Below, in pieces: positions 1 through 11,863 of a stretch of 64,000 nt of DNA. How positions within the stretch are numbered: the stretch's first letter is position 1; every line of letters starts with the position of its first letter. A program made the translations under genes and the position numbers. The stretch is from Rhizophagus clarus (Eukaryota > Glomeromycota > Glomeromycetes > Glomerales > Glomeraceae), in contig BLAL01000066.1 of NCBI GenBank assembly GCA_015698045.1, forward strand, positions 589,921 through 653,920. Direction: 5' to 3'. The notes below the pieces were generated by a model. It was not told where the DNA came from. It did not search any database and was given only the letters and a program-made list of their open reading frames with translations.

Positions 1-765
1 TACAATCCAATTTGGAAAATATCACAGACTGAAATGATTTACATAGATTTACATAATATTATAACAAATAAAAAGTTAAAGTATTATAAAAATTAGCATA
101 GAATAAATTATATAGAAAAACTTGATTTGATTTAATTTATAAAAAATATTAAATGTATTATAAACAAAATTTTTTTTTCTAAAAGATTTAATAAAATAAT
201 ATATAATTAAAATAAAATTTAAAAAAATTTTTTTAGCTAAACCTTAAATTTTACTATAAATATTCCTATATATAATAAGTTTAGTTTTATTTATAAAAAT
301 TCTTAATATTTTACTTTTTATAAATATATATTCTTTTTAAATATCATTTAACTTAAAAGTATTTCAGGTTTTTATAATTTATTCAGTTTAAAAATTAAAT
401 AATATTTTATTAGGTATAATTGGTATAATTTTCATTTTAATAGTATTAGAAAGATTTAATATATAAAACTTTAAATATAATTTATAATAATTATTAATTG
501 CCAATCTGTATATAATGGGTAGAAATTAATATAGTGTAATGTGGGGCTATCAATATAAATCACTGATAAATTCATCACTTTGCGTTTAACCAAAAAATTT
601 GATATATTTATTACTAAAACAAGATATTAAATAACGTCATTTATCACATGTCTAAAAAGCCACTAAAGTGTTAAAAAGTTTTTTTTCATTTTATTTTAAA
701 GAATTTTATATAGGGGAATGGCAGATTTCATAATACTTTTCAATTTATAATGAGTTTTGAAAAAT
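1..765. other. AT-rich intergenic DNA
   Basis: Very AT-rich sequence with homopolymer runs and stop codons in all frames. I see no gene, RNA or repeat structure here. It lies downstream of the minus-strand transposase-like gene whose stop is at 766-768. Confidence 0.6.
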
Positions 766-2446
766 CTAAAATACATTAAATTTAGCCTTTTTTTGCCGCT
801 TTTTGGCTCTATTTTGAATAGTATTCTCAGTATCTTTTCTTTTATGAATAAAACTACTTTTTTCGATCATACTTTGCTCCAGTGCTTTTTCAGACATTTC
901 TTTTTTTGAGGAAGCATTATATCATCCTATCCATCCTTTTATTGTTTTTACTTCTAGAATATCTTCTGCACTAAGTTCCTTTTCATATACTAATTCTTGT
1001 AAATTTTTGTGCATTTTTTCAGCAGTATATCAGTTTTTTGGATTTAGATTACTTGCATGAAAATAAGCTTGCAAGTATTATATGACCTTCTTGCTTATAC
1101 GTTTGCCTCCTCCTTTGTTACCCATTTTCTGATTTTCTTTTAATGCTCAGCCAGGTTTTAATGGAAATTCTGTATCAACTCTATCAATATTTGAAATTTG
1201 TTTACATTATTTTTTATTTTATTTTTTTTTTTCTAATAAAATACAAAATTCAAACTTACCCTATTTGATCTGATGTTGGATTTAGTGAATTATAGGTTTT
1301 ATCATGTTCAATTGATTTTGGTATACCTTTTTTCACGGACAATGATGTTAACCATGGTGTCTTTGGTTTTGTAGGTAATGTATATTCAGGATTAGGACGA
1401 TTTATTTCTTTACAAAATGTACTTATGTCAGCAGGTGAAAATTCTGTCCATTTCCCAATGTTTGGAAGCAACCTTGCTCTAACATATCCTGCGGCCTCTT
1501 CAGTTATTGGCCAATCTCACATAAACCATTTAGAGATACCAGGTATAGTTCTAGTTTTTTTATTAGCGTTGCTATATTTAAGATACACAAAATAATGATG
1601 GATGATATTTATTGTAAGGGAATTCCAACTAATCTTAGTAATAAAATAATATTCATACCATGATTTTTCTAAAATCATGTTATTATTTTTATTCTGATCA
1701 GGTTCAATTTAAGCAACTGAAGTTCCACTCAATTCTTTTATTGCATTTTCAATATCTTGACCTGATGTAAGTTCACAACCAATTCGAATATATCTCTTTA
1801 TTGCATGAGTAATCTTTTTTATTTACAAATAAAATATTTTGAATATACAGAAAAAAATAGGAAAAACTGAACAACAGTTGACATACTGTTGCATGGTGTG
1901 AATCTACAGTAGTTTTTGCTTCACCAGGCTCCAAAAATATCCACTCACGTACCTCAACTTCATACCAACTATACCAGTGACTTACAATAGCCATAAGTTC
2001 AGAATTGTGATAATGGCCACCATTATCAGAAATGATTTTAATCTGACGTGGACAAGGATTTATGGAATTAAACACAGCTTCAAAACAAGATGCTGTAAAC
2101 CAGGCATCTTGTTTGGTATCACAAGACCAATGATCATGTACTTGGACTTCTATCTTTTCATTATCTTTTTTTTTTGAAAAATAAGAGACGTATGGAGTGT
2201 CCAATCTCTTTTACCAAAAAATTCACTTTTTGTTTCTCTTGCTATTGCAGGCAGAATACGCATTTTGTAATCAACTACTATGACAGCTTCATAATCATCC
2301 AATTCATCTAGTGCTGCATTGAACTGTGCGCTTAAATATCTTTTTCTTGTTTGATGAGCTAAATAGCAAGTAAGTTTTTCCTGATATTTAGAAAGTAATG
2401 TTTGATACGAATGTCTTAACGCATGAGTAGATAATCTTATAATCAT
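766..2446 (-). pseudogene. Decayed DDE-type transposase-like gene, 5'-truncated
   Basis: Read on the minus strand this is one gene broken by decay. From its N-terminal side it shows IVVDYKM, then after a frameshift in an A-run near 2170 the segment IISDNGGHYHNSE, then EWIFLEPGEAK followed by DSHH. The spaced D, D and E with the conserved GGHYHNSE and DSHH blocks suggest an RNase H-fold DDE nuclease. Two GT-AG introns keep the frame: 1814-1886 and 1181-1259. The C-terminal part holds KPG-stop-ALKENQ and a basic region with GNKGGGKR. There are five in-frame TGA codons, most at Trp/Arg-compatible sites, and one TAA at 1709-1711. The 5' end stops at a fold-back (2426-2501), so the N-terminus is missing. 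The family resembles a repeated gene family I associate with Glomeromycotina; the catalytic assignment is inferred. Confidence 0.55.
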
Positions 2447-2501
2447 ACGCAGGCACCTTCTTATAAGAAGGTGCTTGCGTATGATTATAAGGTTATCTAC
2501 T
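2426..2501. repeat. 38-bp near-perfect fold-back (inverted repeat)
   Basis: Two 38-bp arms (2426-2463 and 2464-2501) meet with no spacer and differ at two positions. The left arm is the 5' end of the transposase-like ORF. The right arm is an inverted copy of it, so the gene turns back on itself exactly where its homologous sequence ends. This is a typical scar of hairpin-mediated end joining or abortive transposition. Confidence 0.85.
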
Positions 2502-2738
2502 TACGGTATAAGGCTATCTACTTAGTTATTATGATATCTTCTTACTCGTTTTCTGGGTTCCATATCATTTCGGTCGTTTATTTAGCTATTGTTATTTTTC
2601 CTCTTCTGCGTCTATTTGGAAGTTTATTTCGTTATTGTGTTTCTTATGATTCTATATCTTTTTGGTCATTTGTTTGGTTACCGATCTTGTTACTATTCTG
2701 TGCTATATTTTGCAGTCTGTTTGGCTATCATTTTTTTG

Positions 2739-2945
2739 GTATGCTGGCTGGCTTTTATTTTTCATTTTAATTGCAGGCTTCTTATTTACTGTTTAGGGGT
2801 TTGTTTCAGTTCTGGACCTCTTTGTTTGCTATCAAGGGTCCTTTGGGAAGGGGGTATGCTGGCTGGCTTTTATTTTTTGTTTTGATTGCAGGCTTCTTAT
2901 TTACTGTTTGGGGGTTTGTTTTAGTTCTGGACCTCTTTCTTACTT
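2739..2945. repeat. 115-bp direct tandem duplication
   Basis: The segment beginning GTATGCTGGCTGGC at 2739 starts again at 2854, giving a 115-bp period with the second copy running to about 2945. Both copies are T-rich. The open frames across it are low-complexity, and I do not call them genes. Confidence 0.75.
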
Positions 2946-2948
2946 ATC

Positions 2949-3017
2949 GCTGGTAGTACCCCAAAGTAAAATTTTTCTTTTATTTCCTTATATATATTCT
3001 ACCTTGGGGTACTACCA
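2949..3017. repeat. Small hairpin with 14-bp perfect arms
   Basis: TGGTAGTACCCCAA at 2949-2962 is matched by its reverse complement at 3004-3017, around an AT-rich 41-bp loop. It could be a tiny MITE-like insertion, but no duplicated target is evident. Confidence 0.7.
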
Positions 3018-3149
3018 AAAGTATACCCTCATTCTTGCTCCAGCCAGGGGAAATCATGTGACTGGCCGTGGATTATTGCTATTGGGAAATCTGGCAGTCA
3101 TACACCTAGGGGGCGATCAAAGGGCACTGCTGGTTGATTGCCTCACAGA

Positions 3150-4020
3150 TAAAGATGGTGTCGCAAATAAGCAATTGCGGAATAATTGCGATTTACGGTA
3201 TTGCGGAATATTGCGGATTTTTAAACCTAAATATCCGCAATTCCGCAATCCGCAATTGTCCGCAATTCCGCAAATATTCTGCAATTCCGCAAAGTACTGC
3301 AATTCAATTGCGGAATAATTGTGGAATTGCGGCACATTTGCGGAATTGCGATACATTTGCGGAATTGCAATTTCGCTAAAGCAATCCAAAAAAACGTTGT
3401 GAAACGTTTTTTTTAATTAAAATATACTTTGAAAAAACGTTTCGCAACGTTTTTTCTTTAAATTAATTAAAAAATGTTGCGAAATGTTTTTTTTAATTAA
3501 ATATACTTTGAAAAAACGTTTCGCAACATTTTTTCTTTAAATTAATTAAAAAACGTTGCAAAACGTTTTTTTTAATTAAATATACTTTGAAAAAACGTTT
3601 CGCAACATTTTTTCTTTAAATTAATTAAAAAAACATTGCGAAACGCTTTTTATTAATTAAAATACTTTGAAAAAACGTTTCGCAACGTTTTTTCTTTAAA
3701 TTAATTAAAAAAATGTTGTGAAACGTTTTTTATTAATTAAAATACTTTGAAAAAACGTTTCGCAACATTTTTTTGTTAAATTAATTAAAAAAACGTTGCG
3801 AAACGTTTTTTTAATTAAAATACTTTGAAAAAATGTTTCGCAACGTTTTTTTGTTAAATTAATTAAAAAAACGTTGCGTAAACATTTTTTTTATTAAATC
3901 GGTTCGGTAAACTGCCAAAACTGATCAGGTGAATTGCGGAATTGCGGTTCACTAACCGCAATTCAACTCCAAAATCCGCAATATTGCGGATTTGATAAAT
4001 CAATTGCAGTACCATCCTTA
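3150..4020. mobile_element. Non-autonomous hAT element (871 bp) with 8-bp target duplication
   Basis: The element is bounded by identical 8-bp copies of CTCACAGA at 3142-3149 and 4021-4028. Its ends are imperfect inverted repeats, TAAAGATGGTGTCGCAA on the left and TAAGGATGGTACTGCAA read inward from the right. It has no coding capacity. Both subterminal regions are packed with overlapping palindromic GCAATTCCGCAA/TTGCGGAATTGC words, and the centre is a tandem array. An 8-bp duplication with short ends and subterminal motif arrays is the hAT pattern. A source transposase is not visible in this window. Confidence 0.9.
3390..3890. repeat. 80-bp minisatellite with palindromic CGTTGCGAAACG core
   Basis: About six monomers of 79-80 bp can be tracked by the word ACTTTGAAAAAACG at 3426, 3505, 3584, 3664, 3744 and 3822. 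Each monomer holds two inverted copies of an AAAAACGTTGCGAAACGTTTTT-type block, so every unit can fold into a hairpin. The array is the interior of the non-autonomous hAT element. Confidence 0.85.
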
Positions 4021-4028
4021 CTCACAGA

Positions 4029-5734
4029 GCAAAATAATATTCAGGCGTCGATTTATAACACTAGTTAATAGGTGAGAAGTATTAACTATGCAAGAAATCC
4101 TTTCAGAGCCGTTAGGATGGTGGGATGCAAAAATAAAAATTCTTGTTTCTTTCTTATATAATATTTACCTTCACGTCCCACCTATTGCTATTAGTTGCCA
4201 GTATATTGGCGGGATGCTGTAAGCACTTCTGAGGTCTGATCATGGTTTAATCTGGCTGAAATTGTGGAATAATGCTGGCCGGTACTGCGTCTTACTGTGC
4301 CAGTCACGTGATACTGTTCTGATGCCAGAACACCCTCCGTCATATAACATATTGGTTAGTTTTGGCTGGCACTATGATGAAGATAAATCTGACCGATTTT
4401 TGATCACCCGATTTTAGGATGATCTCTTTGAGATCCATCATAGTAGCGTTATAGAAGTGGTGAAGCACTAGTATAGTTCTATTAGTTCACCCCCTATACC
4501 GGTACATGTATTCCTATTTTACATCTGAAGTTGAAGATGCGATATGTATTATTGTGGCTGGCCTATTTGATTGCCAGAAGTGCATCGTCTTATAACCCAA
4601 CTATTGCGCCAGTTATTGAGGCTCATTCATGGTTTAGACTGGGTCGAGGCAGTGTGTATGCCAATTTTTGGGCGTCCCTAATGTCCATAGTATCCACAGT
4701 AAAAGCAAAATCATAGGAAAAAAAATATCAAATCCATCTTGTATGTATGCCGTCACCAAGAAAATTTGTTAGTGACGCTCTTAGTAACACTCTTAGTGAC
4801 ACCCTTGTATGACCTTTTTGATTGCCAGAAGTGCACCATCTTGTGACCTAATTATTATCTATTCGTTGCCGGCATATTGGTGAGACATTATGCTTTAGCG
4901 TCTTTTGGCTGAGCACTTCCAAGGTATGATCATGGTTTAATTTGGGTCGAGGCAGTGTGTATGCTACTTTTTTGAATGTATTAGGATAGAAATTTTACTG
5001 GAATATTTCTTAAGGCAGAGTTTGTTATAGGAGAAAGCGTTCTTTTTTTATTTCATCTTGTTCTTGTATTGTCTGCCTTAGATGCCCTAGGTGTCCTAGT
5101 AAAAATGAAGTTCTAGAAAAAAAAATGAATTTTTTCTATGATATCTGGTATATGTATCAGTATACTATATGTATGTTATGAGTATGCTATATTTTGCTAT
5201 ACCCATAGATAAAAAAAAATAAAAAGTAAAAAAGTCTGATTTTTTCTAGGTCACCTAGAGCATTTAGGGCAGACCATTCAGAAACCATTCTAGCATTCCA
5301 ATAAAGTTAATTTGCTATTTTTTAAGCGCCCTAGGTCAGAAATTTTACTGGACCACCTAAGTCACCTAGGGTAGATTTTTTTAGGGCACTTTGTTTCATT
5401 CTATGATAATATTTTTTCGAATGATACTTATCTACATGTAAACTACAAAACTCATGTTTAGAAGCTGTCAGTCTTCTATATTCATCTTGTTTGCATAAAG
5501 CTCGCTGGCATCTTTTTCAATTGATCTTACATCCCTCTTCTCGATCAGAATTTCGTCCACATACGTCCCCTACATTAGTAAGATGTTGGCAGATAAATTT
5601 GCCTCTCATTGGGTATCTCTTGCGAAGTGTCTTAATGATTAAATTTCTATAATTATTTTTTATTTAAACTTTTTTCCCAGGACAATATATCCCAAGTTTA
5701 GGATATACTATACCTTTCAAAAGTTATCTAAAAA
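4029..5734. other. Intergenic, with a three-fold diverged repeat module
   Basis: No supported gene. A diverged module recurs around 4190-4260, 4570-4665 and 4815-4975. Shared words are GATTGCCAGAAGTGCA, GATCATGGTTTAAT and GGGTCGAGGCAGTGTGTATG. A weak inverted repeat built on CCCTAGGT words lies at about 5075-5110 and 5337-5375. A short ORF from ATG 4537 has a hydrophobic start, but it lies entirely within the repeated module and I do not call it. Confidence 0.5.
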
Positions 5735-8700
5735 ATGACCCAATCTTTACTTTCAGAGTTCCTCGATGCCTCTGCCCCGTATTATCAAGGATACAAAACT
5801 TCTGATATAGGTGCATCTCTATATAAAATTCAAGATGATAGTGTTAAACCAAGGCATTTTCTTGGTGCAGACAATGCGGATGAAATAGAAGCCATACTAA
5901 CAGAGCGTGAGGATCACTCCTTACATGAATTTATTGATGGAGATGAGCCACTCCGTCCTGTTATAGACTTTGATTTGCCAATAGAAACATTAAATGCTAT
6001 AACTCCCAAGCTTTCAGACAGTCAGGCAAAAAATTCACTTTGTTGTGCCTTTAGAAATACTTGCTTAGAGGTGTTCCCAAAATAGGATAAAAAAACTATG
6101 ACCATTGCCGAAAGTAGTGATACAAAAAAAATATCTCTCCATATCTCTACTACTAGTATGAGACTTCCAAATATTGCTCAGGTCGCTATGTTTACCAAGC
6201 TTGTTCGTAAAAAACTTCTGACAGCTCTACAAGGAAATAGCATTATCGATAACATAGCAAGCAAATGTTCATTCTCCTTGCGGATGCTTGGATCACCCAA
6301 ATACAATAAAAAAACTGAAGAACATATTCATGTGAAAAAAGCTATTCGTCCAAAAGATAGATCTGTTTTTGACTTTATGATCTGTCCACCCAATGATGAA
6401 TCAAAAGTCATCGAGAACAGTCCTCTCTTGGTTGTTCCGAAAGCAAAAATGAGGGATGTCCTAACACAAATAATGTCACTACTGATGCTGAATTTGAACT
6501 AGTAGAGACATTACTTCAAGAAGCTAGCATCGAAGGGTATAATTTCTCATATCCATCCGATAATTTTCCTGACAAGTTTCCACTATCGCGCATCTCTCCA
6601 TCACACTGCCCATTATGTGATCGGGAACATACCAGTGATAATACATATATCAGACAAAATAAAAAATCTTATAGCTTTTTTGTTACTGTACCAATTAAGA
6701 TAAACAGCCTGGGACAAGAAATCCTACATTAAAATTTACTATTAATGAAACAACTTTAGATAGAGAGAAAAAGCTTTCAAGCCCTACAAAATTAGACCAA
6801 TCCAGAATTTCTGACCCAAATGACTGTTTTGTATGGGGAGATTTAATTGATATGTGTACCTCTGGGTAAAAATTTTCTCGTAGTGAGATTTATGAAGCAA
6901 TTCAGGCAATGGTTGCCTGTATTCAAACAACATCAAGATTATGGATGCTCAAAATAGAAAATACGAATGGTGGTATATGGCACCAAAACTAGATCTTGCC
7001 AAGTATGAAGTTAACTTGATTGAGCTAGGTGGAGAGGGGGTGAAGTTAATTAATTTAATAGATCAGGCGGTTACCAAAGGTCTAATCCTTTACCACAATA
7101 TTAATTTTCTACCATATTCGCTGAATAGTCCAGTTCCTAATACAAAGTTCTTTAACCTTTTCATAGGATTTTTGGCTAAGCCAGCGGTAGAAATTAATCC
7201 TGAAATCATGGACCCTATTCTCTGGCATACAAAGAATATAATCAGTAATGAAAATAAGAAGCTTCACGAATATCTTTGGAATTGGTAGGCATATTTAGTG
7301 CAGAAGCCAGAAAAAAGCCTTGGTCAATCTTAGTCTTAAAATCTACATTACAGCAGTGTGGGAAAAATATTATCACTGACTTTATTGGTGACAAAATCCT
7401 AGGAGAACATCTCCATTATGCTACATCAGATTTAGAAAAAATTCTTGGGCGATTTAATAGTCCTATCCAAGCTCGAAAGCTTATTGTTATGAACGAGACT
7501 AAAATGTCTAGTGGGGAATGGCATAAATTTAACGGACATCTTAAATCCCTTATAACGGAAAGAATGGTGTCTATAGAGCGTAAGGGTATTGAAACAAAGT
7601 GAATTAGAGATTTTACCAGATTTATGGTTACAAGCAACCAGGATGCCTCCTCAAAATAGATCGTGTAGTTTGTTTTGATGTATGTTCACGATGTAGAGGA
7701 AATACAGCATATTTTAAGCGACTAAGAAATGTACTTAACCATCCCAATGCATCTGGAGTGGTTATGAAATATCTCCTTAGTCGTGATTTCTCAGATTTTG
7801 AACTTCAAGAAATTCCTGCAACTAAAATGAAAGAAGAAATAATGCGAGACCAACTTCCTAATCCTATTCGATTTTTAATTTATTATCTTGTATCTTGGAG
7901 TGAGGGTGAGATAATCAAGCCAAAGCATACATCATTATATCAGACTTATCTTGAATGATGTGGAGAGAATGGCGAAAAACCATTTTCTGATAGTAATTTA
8001 GGAAAGAAGTTTTCACAAATTGGCATTGACTAAACTTGTTTACAAATAAATGGAAAAAAAGAGTATTATTACATTTTTGACCGTTCTAAAATCGTAGCCA
8101 AGCTCTGTGAATCTGGCCTAGGTGATATCAAAGAATTTTCTGATATACCTCAACCTGACTTACCTGAAAATAAGACTACAGATATACCCATATTTAATGT
8201 GCCAGAAATTATTCCTCCAAAAATAATCCTGACTCTTCCAGAGCGCCAAGCTGATAGAAAGAATGCACCACCTAGTAAAGATAAGAAGGCGGATAAACAG
8301 GATGATTCGACCCAAGCTCTTTTCAATTATGTGGCAGAAGATATACATGCTCTGGTCACCTCAACATCTGGCATATTTGAGACTTCTAAAATAGCTGAGC
8401 CACTAATCGATAGTCCTGAGACTAGCAAGCTACTTGACTCCAAGCCTAGTAGCAATGAACTATCGTTTGCCATACTTCTGGCTAGATAAGAGTGAGAAGA
8501 GCACCTCAGAAAAAAGGCAGTCGAACTTGGTGAGAATCCAGATGTCTTTATGAGCATTACTGAAAAAGACAGGCTTGATTCCATTACATTTCGGGATAGG
8601 ATGAAAACTGATTCACGAATGTGTGGTTGGGCAGAAGAGTTAGAAGAAGATCTCAAAGAATATATGGACATGAAAGTACGGGAAAGATTAATAAGAGAAA

Positions 8701-8813
8701 AAATTATCTGTCGTGAGTTCGAGAATGATGGGATCATATCCTTCTGGCTTGATACTGATGAGGAATGGAAAAAAATAGTAAGCATACTCCAGGAGAATGG
8801 TATGCTTTGGTAA
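5735..8813 (+). pseudogene. Decayed primase-superfamily 3 (D5-like) helicase of a virus-like element
   Basis: The N-terminal part carries an archaeo-eukaryotic primase-like signature: hydrophobic-DxD in VIDFDLP and a KISLHIS strand. A zinc motif follows near 6610 (HCPLCDREH). The helicase half shows, in order, CGKN as a variant Walker A (about 7345), LIVMNE as Walker B (about 7480), and MVTSNQD as motif C (about 7625), which is the SF3 order. The stretch from about 7900 contains a TGA at 7956-7958 in a Trp-like context. Disruptions include TAG at 6083-6085, TAA near 8030, TAA/TGA near 8490, and several frameshifts (around 6480, 6720 and 7650). The C-terminal 200 residues are charged and unassigned. 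Such fused primase-helicases replicate Polinton-like, virophage and nucleocytoplasmic virus genomes. This copy cannot make the full protein. Confidence 0.75.
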
Positions 8814-9624
8814 AGAGCGAATAAGAAGCTGATTTATAGGTGAGGTGTTTGGGTAAGAGGGTCTATTTGTTCTTTACAACTAGGCGATATATAATTCCAA
8901 ATTATTATTATTTTTTTGCATATCCTATCTACCTGTAATTTTCAGCCAGATCCTCGACCAAAAATATCTTTTCAAATTGACTGTAAGACAGTAATAAACT
9001 ACTTATAGTCGGCATGTCTACTAAAATAACCACTCCAAAGACCTGAAGGAAACCCAAAGCTAATGACTTTAAATTGATTTTAGAGCAGTTCTTAGAAAAA
9101 TATAACTTATCCATATGCGCCGATCTTTGGAATTAGCTTAAATTAAGAATTTTTAATAAAAAATTAGTAAACAGTGCAAAATACGATTGTGTTACACATT
9201 CATCTTATCAATCTTATGTAGAATAATCAGAAAATAAAAAAATTTTTTACAACTCGTGCTTAAAAATTAAAGTAATAACGACTTTTTATAACCCATCAAC
9301 TATTTTAAGAACCCATCACTTTTTACACCAGTTGTAAATAAAAGTTTTGTGAATACAATAGTAGTTATTTGCAGTTGTTAATGGTATTATTTATTCTCCA
9401 AAAGCTTTTTCATGATGTAAAATAATTAAATAAGGCAGTAAGAATAACCAGGTTTCATATGAATTTGCTATAATATTTAAAGAATTTTGAAAATAAAGAA
9501 ATAACCAAAATTTTCATTATCTTTTATTAATTTTTAATTTTAAAAATTTTGTTTTTAAAATATGGAGACAAAGAATCTTCCTTTATATCATTTACCGATA
9601 ATGATTTTAAAATTAACAATGATT
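8814..9624. other. Intergenic, no feature seen
   Basis: AT-rich sequence between the helicase pseudogene and the minus-strand repeat gene. Short ORFs only; nothing recognised. Confidence 0.5.
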
Positions 9625-10943
9625 TTAAAACTCATGCAGGCTTCTCTTAGGGAAATCACTTAACCGACATTGAAATCTCGTGATATTTAAATCCACCAGT
9701 ATGAAAACTTTGACTTTTAGATAGATGATCATTGTCACGGAGTCTTGCGAATGCCATAATCTCCTTGACCATATACTCTTGACCTCAATTGTCCTTAATT
9801 CCAAAAGTCCGGTCATGCTTTTCGTCCGGCAACACTACAAAAAAGAAAAAAAAAAAATAAATAAATAATTAATTAATTAAAAAAAATAACGAAAAAATTC
9901 ACCCCAACCCTCTTTTACCTTAATTCCAATAGTCCGGTCGTGCTTTTCGTCCGGCAACACTACAAAAAAGAAAAAAAAATTACTAATTAATTAATTAAAT
10001 AAAAAAACTAACGAAAAACACCACCCCAACCCTCCCTTACCTTACTTAATTCCAATAGTCTGATCGTGCTTTTCGTCTGGCGAAACTACGAAAAAGAAAA
10101 AAAAAAAAATTAATTAATTAATTAAATAAAAAAAAACAACGAAAAACATCACCCCAACCCTCCCTTACCTTAATTCCAAAAGTCCGGTCGTGCTTTTCGT
10201 CCGGCAACACTACAAAAAAGAAAAAATAATAATAATAATTAATTAATTAAATAAAAAAAAAACAACGAAAAGCATCTTCCCAACACTTCCTTACCTTAAT
10301 TGTCCTTAATTCCAAAAGTCTTTTCGTCCAGCGAAACTACGAAAAAGAAAAAAAAAAATTAATTAATTAATTAAATAAAAAAAAACAACGAAAAACATCA
10401 CCCCAACTCTCTCTTACCTTAATTCTAAAAGTCCGGTCATGCTTTTCGTCTGGCAACACTACAAAAAAGAAAAAATAATAATAATAATTAATTAATTAAA
10501 TAAAAAAAAAACAACGAAAAACATCTCCCCAACACTTCCTTACCTTAATTGTCCTTAATTCCAAAAGTCTTTTCGTCCGGCAACACTACAAAAAAGAAAA
10601 AAGAAAAAAAAAATAGTTAATTAAATAAAAAAAAACCTGAAAACACCACCCCAACCCTCCTTTACCTTAATTCCAATAGTCCGGTCATGCTTTTCGTCCG
10701 TCGAAACTATGAAAAGAAAAAAAAAAAATAATTAATTAATTAAATAAAAAAAAAACAATGAAAAACATCATCCCAACCCTCCCTTACCTTAATTCCAATA
10801 GTCCGGTCGTGCTTTTCGTCTGGCAACACTACAAAAAAGAAAAAAAAAATAATTAATTAAATAAAAAAAAACCGAAAAACACCACCCCAACCCTCTCTTA
10901 CCTTAATTCCAATAGTCCGGTCGTGCTTTTCGTCTGGCAACAT
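9625..10943 (-). CDS. Candidate gene built from repeated mini-exons
   Basis: The first (minus-strand) monomer replaces the usual TGTAG acceptor by an ATG at 10941-10943. This opens the frame MLPDEKHDRTIGIK and ends exactly at the GTAAG donor. The last monomer at about 9790 is not followed by a donor: its exon continues in the same frame (LPDEKHDRTFGIKD) through 9625, with one in-frame TGA. Direct splicing of first to last exon is possible only with a shifted acceptor, because the 41-nt mini-exon changes phase each time it is included. The protein is not recognised. The structure could equally be a satellite that captured an exon. Expression is unproven. Confidence 0.35.
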
Positions 10944-10960
10944 CACAAAAAAAAAAAATT
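9785..10960. repeat. About ten-copy 105-135-bp minisatellite with splice-site architecture
   Basis: Tandem monomers share, on the plus strand, AATAGTCCGGTCGTGC, a run TACAAAAAAGAAAAAA, TTAATTAA repeats and CACCCCAACCCTC. Copies begin near 9785, 9925, 10045, 10175, 10310, 10420, 10555, 10670, 10795 and 10910. On the minus strand each monomer reads as an intron (GTAAGGGAGGG to TTTTTTGTAG) followed by a 41-nt mini-exon starting TGTTGCCGGACGAAAAGC and ending GGAATTAAG, directly before the next GTAAGG. Some monomers carry short deletions or an extra ACAATTAAG. Confidence 0.85.
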
Positions 10961-11551
10961 TTTTTTTCAAGATCGGATATTCAGATTATCTGATTAGATC
11001 AGCAAGTCACATGTGGGGCCTTTATACCGAATAATTCGTTATAGTGTTGAATTTTTTTTTTATTTAATTTTATTTGATCAATTAAAATTGAAATAAAAGA
11101 ATTAAAATTAAAGTTTTAAAAAGTGAATGAAGAGAAACAAATAAAATAGATTACCTAATAAACAAATAAATATTATCGCTGATGAAAAAACTGCCAGAGC
11201 CCAGAGGCGCTATATTTTTTTTTTTTTTACGCGTTTACCACTTGTTTACCTAAATAATCAGATCATAATACCGGTTATACCAGTTCAAAAACTGCATATA
11301 TCCCTTTTTTATATCAACTTATGAGATAAGCTTATCGTAAATGGTAAGCGATATTACCTTTTATGTTATAGATAATTAACGCTAGTAGTTTTGTTCAGAC
11401 TTAAGCTACTGTAGCGGAAGGAAATTTTTTTTAACATTTTTTTTTTAAAATAAATAATCATTTTTTTTTTATTTTTTTTAAAATAAAATAATCATCTTTT
11501 TTTTTAACATTTTTTTTTAAAATAAAAAAATCATTTTTTTTAATTCTTTAG

Positions 11552-11863
11552 TTAACGGCGTTACCTTTAGCTTTGGGATTAAGTGCTGTAACAGGTAAGT
11601 TTTTTTTTTTTGCTTTTATTCTTTTTTCTTTTTCTCTTATTAACTTGTTCTTTTTTTTTAGGTGCGGCTATTTTTAATTCCATTTCAGTGGAAATTCAAG
11701 GTGAGTTTTAATTCTTTTTTTTGTTTTCTTTTCATTCTTTCCCTTGTTTTTTTACTAAACTTTCTGTCTTTTTTAGATGTGTATCATTTAACTGAAAATT
11801 CAAGTAAGTCTTTTACGTCTCTTTCTCTTGTTATTTTATTTTTCTTTTAAGATGATATTAACC
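11552..11863 (+). CDS. Micro-exon gene fragment, function unknown
   Basis: Four small exons (11552-11594, 11662-11700, 11777-11803 and probably 11852-11863) are separated by GT-AG introns with strong T-rich acceptors and donors GTAAGT, GTGAGT and GTAAGT. All introns are phase 1, and the joined frame stays open: it begins LTALPLALGLSAVTG and ends VYHLTENSND. The first part is hydrophobic, like a membrane or signal segment. I cannot find the start exon or the stop. The next candidate acceptor is TTGCAG near 12585, which would place the whole polypyrimidine tract in one intron. Unrecognised family. Confidence 0.4.

Noticed and set aside
4537-4716. Short ORF with a hydrophobic start (MRYVLLWLAYLIARSASS), possible secreted peptide
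   Set aside because: It lies wholly inside a diverged three-copy repeat module, and the other copies do not keep the frame.
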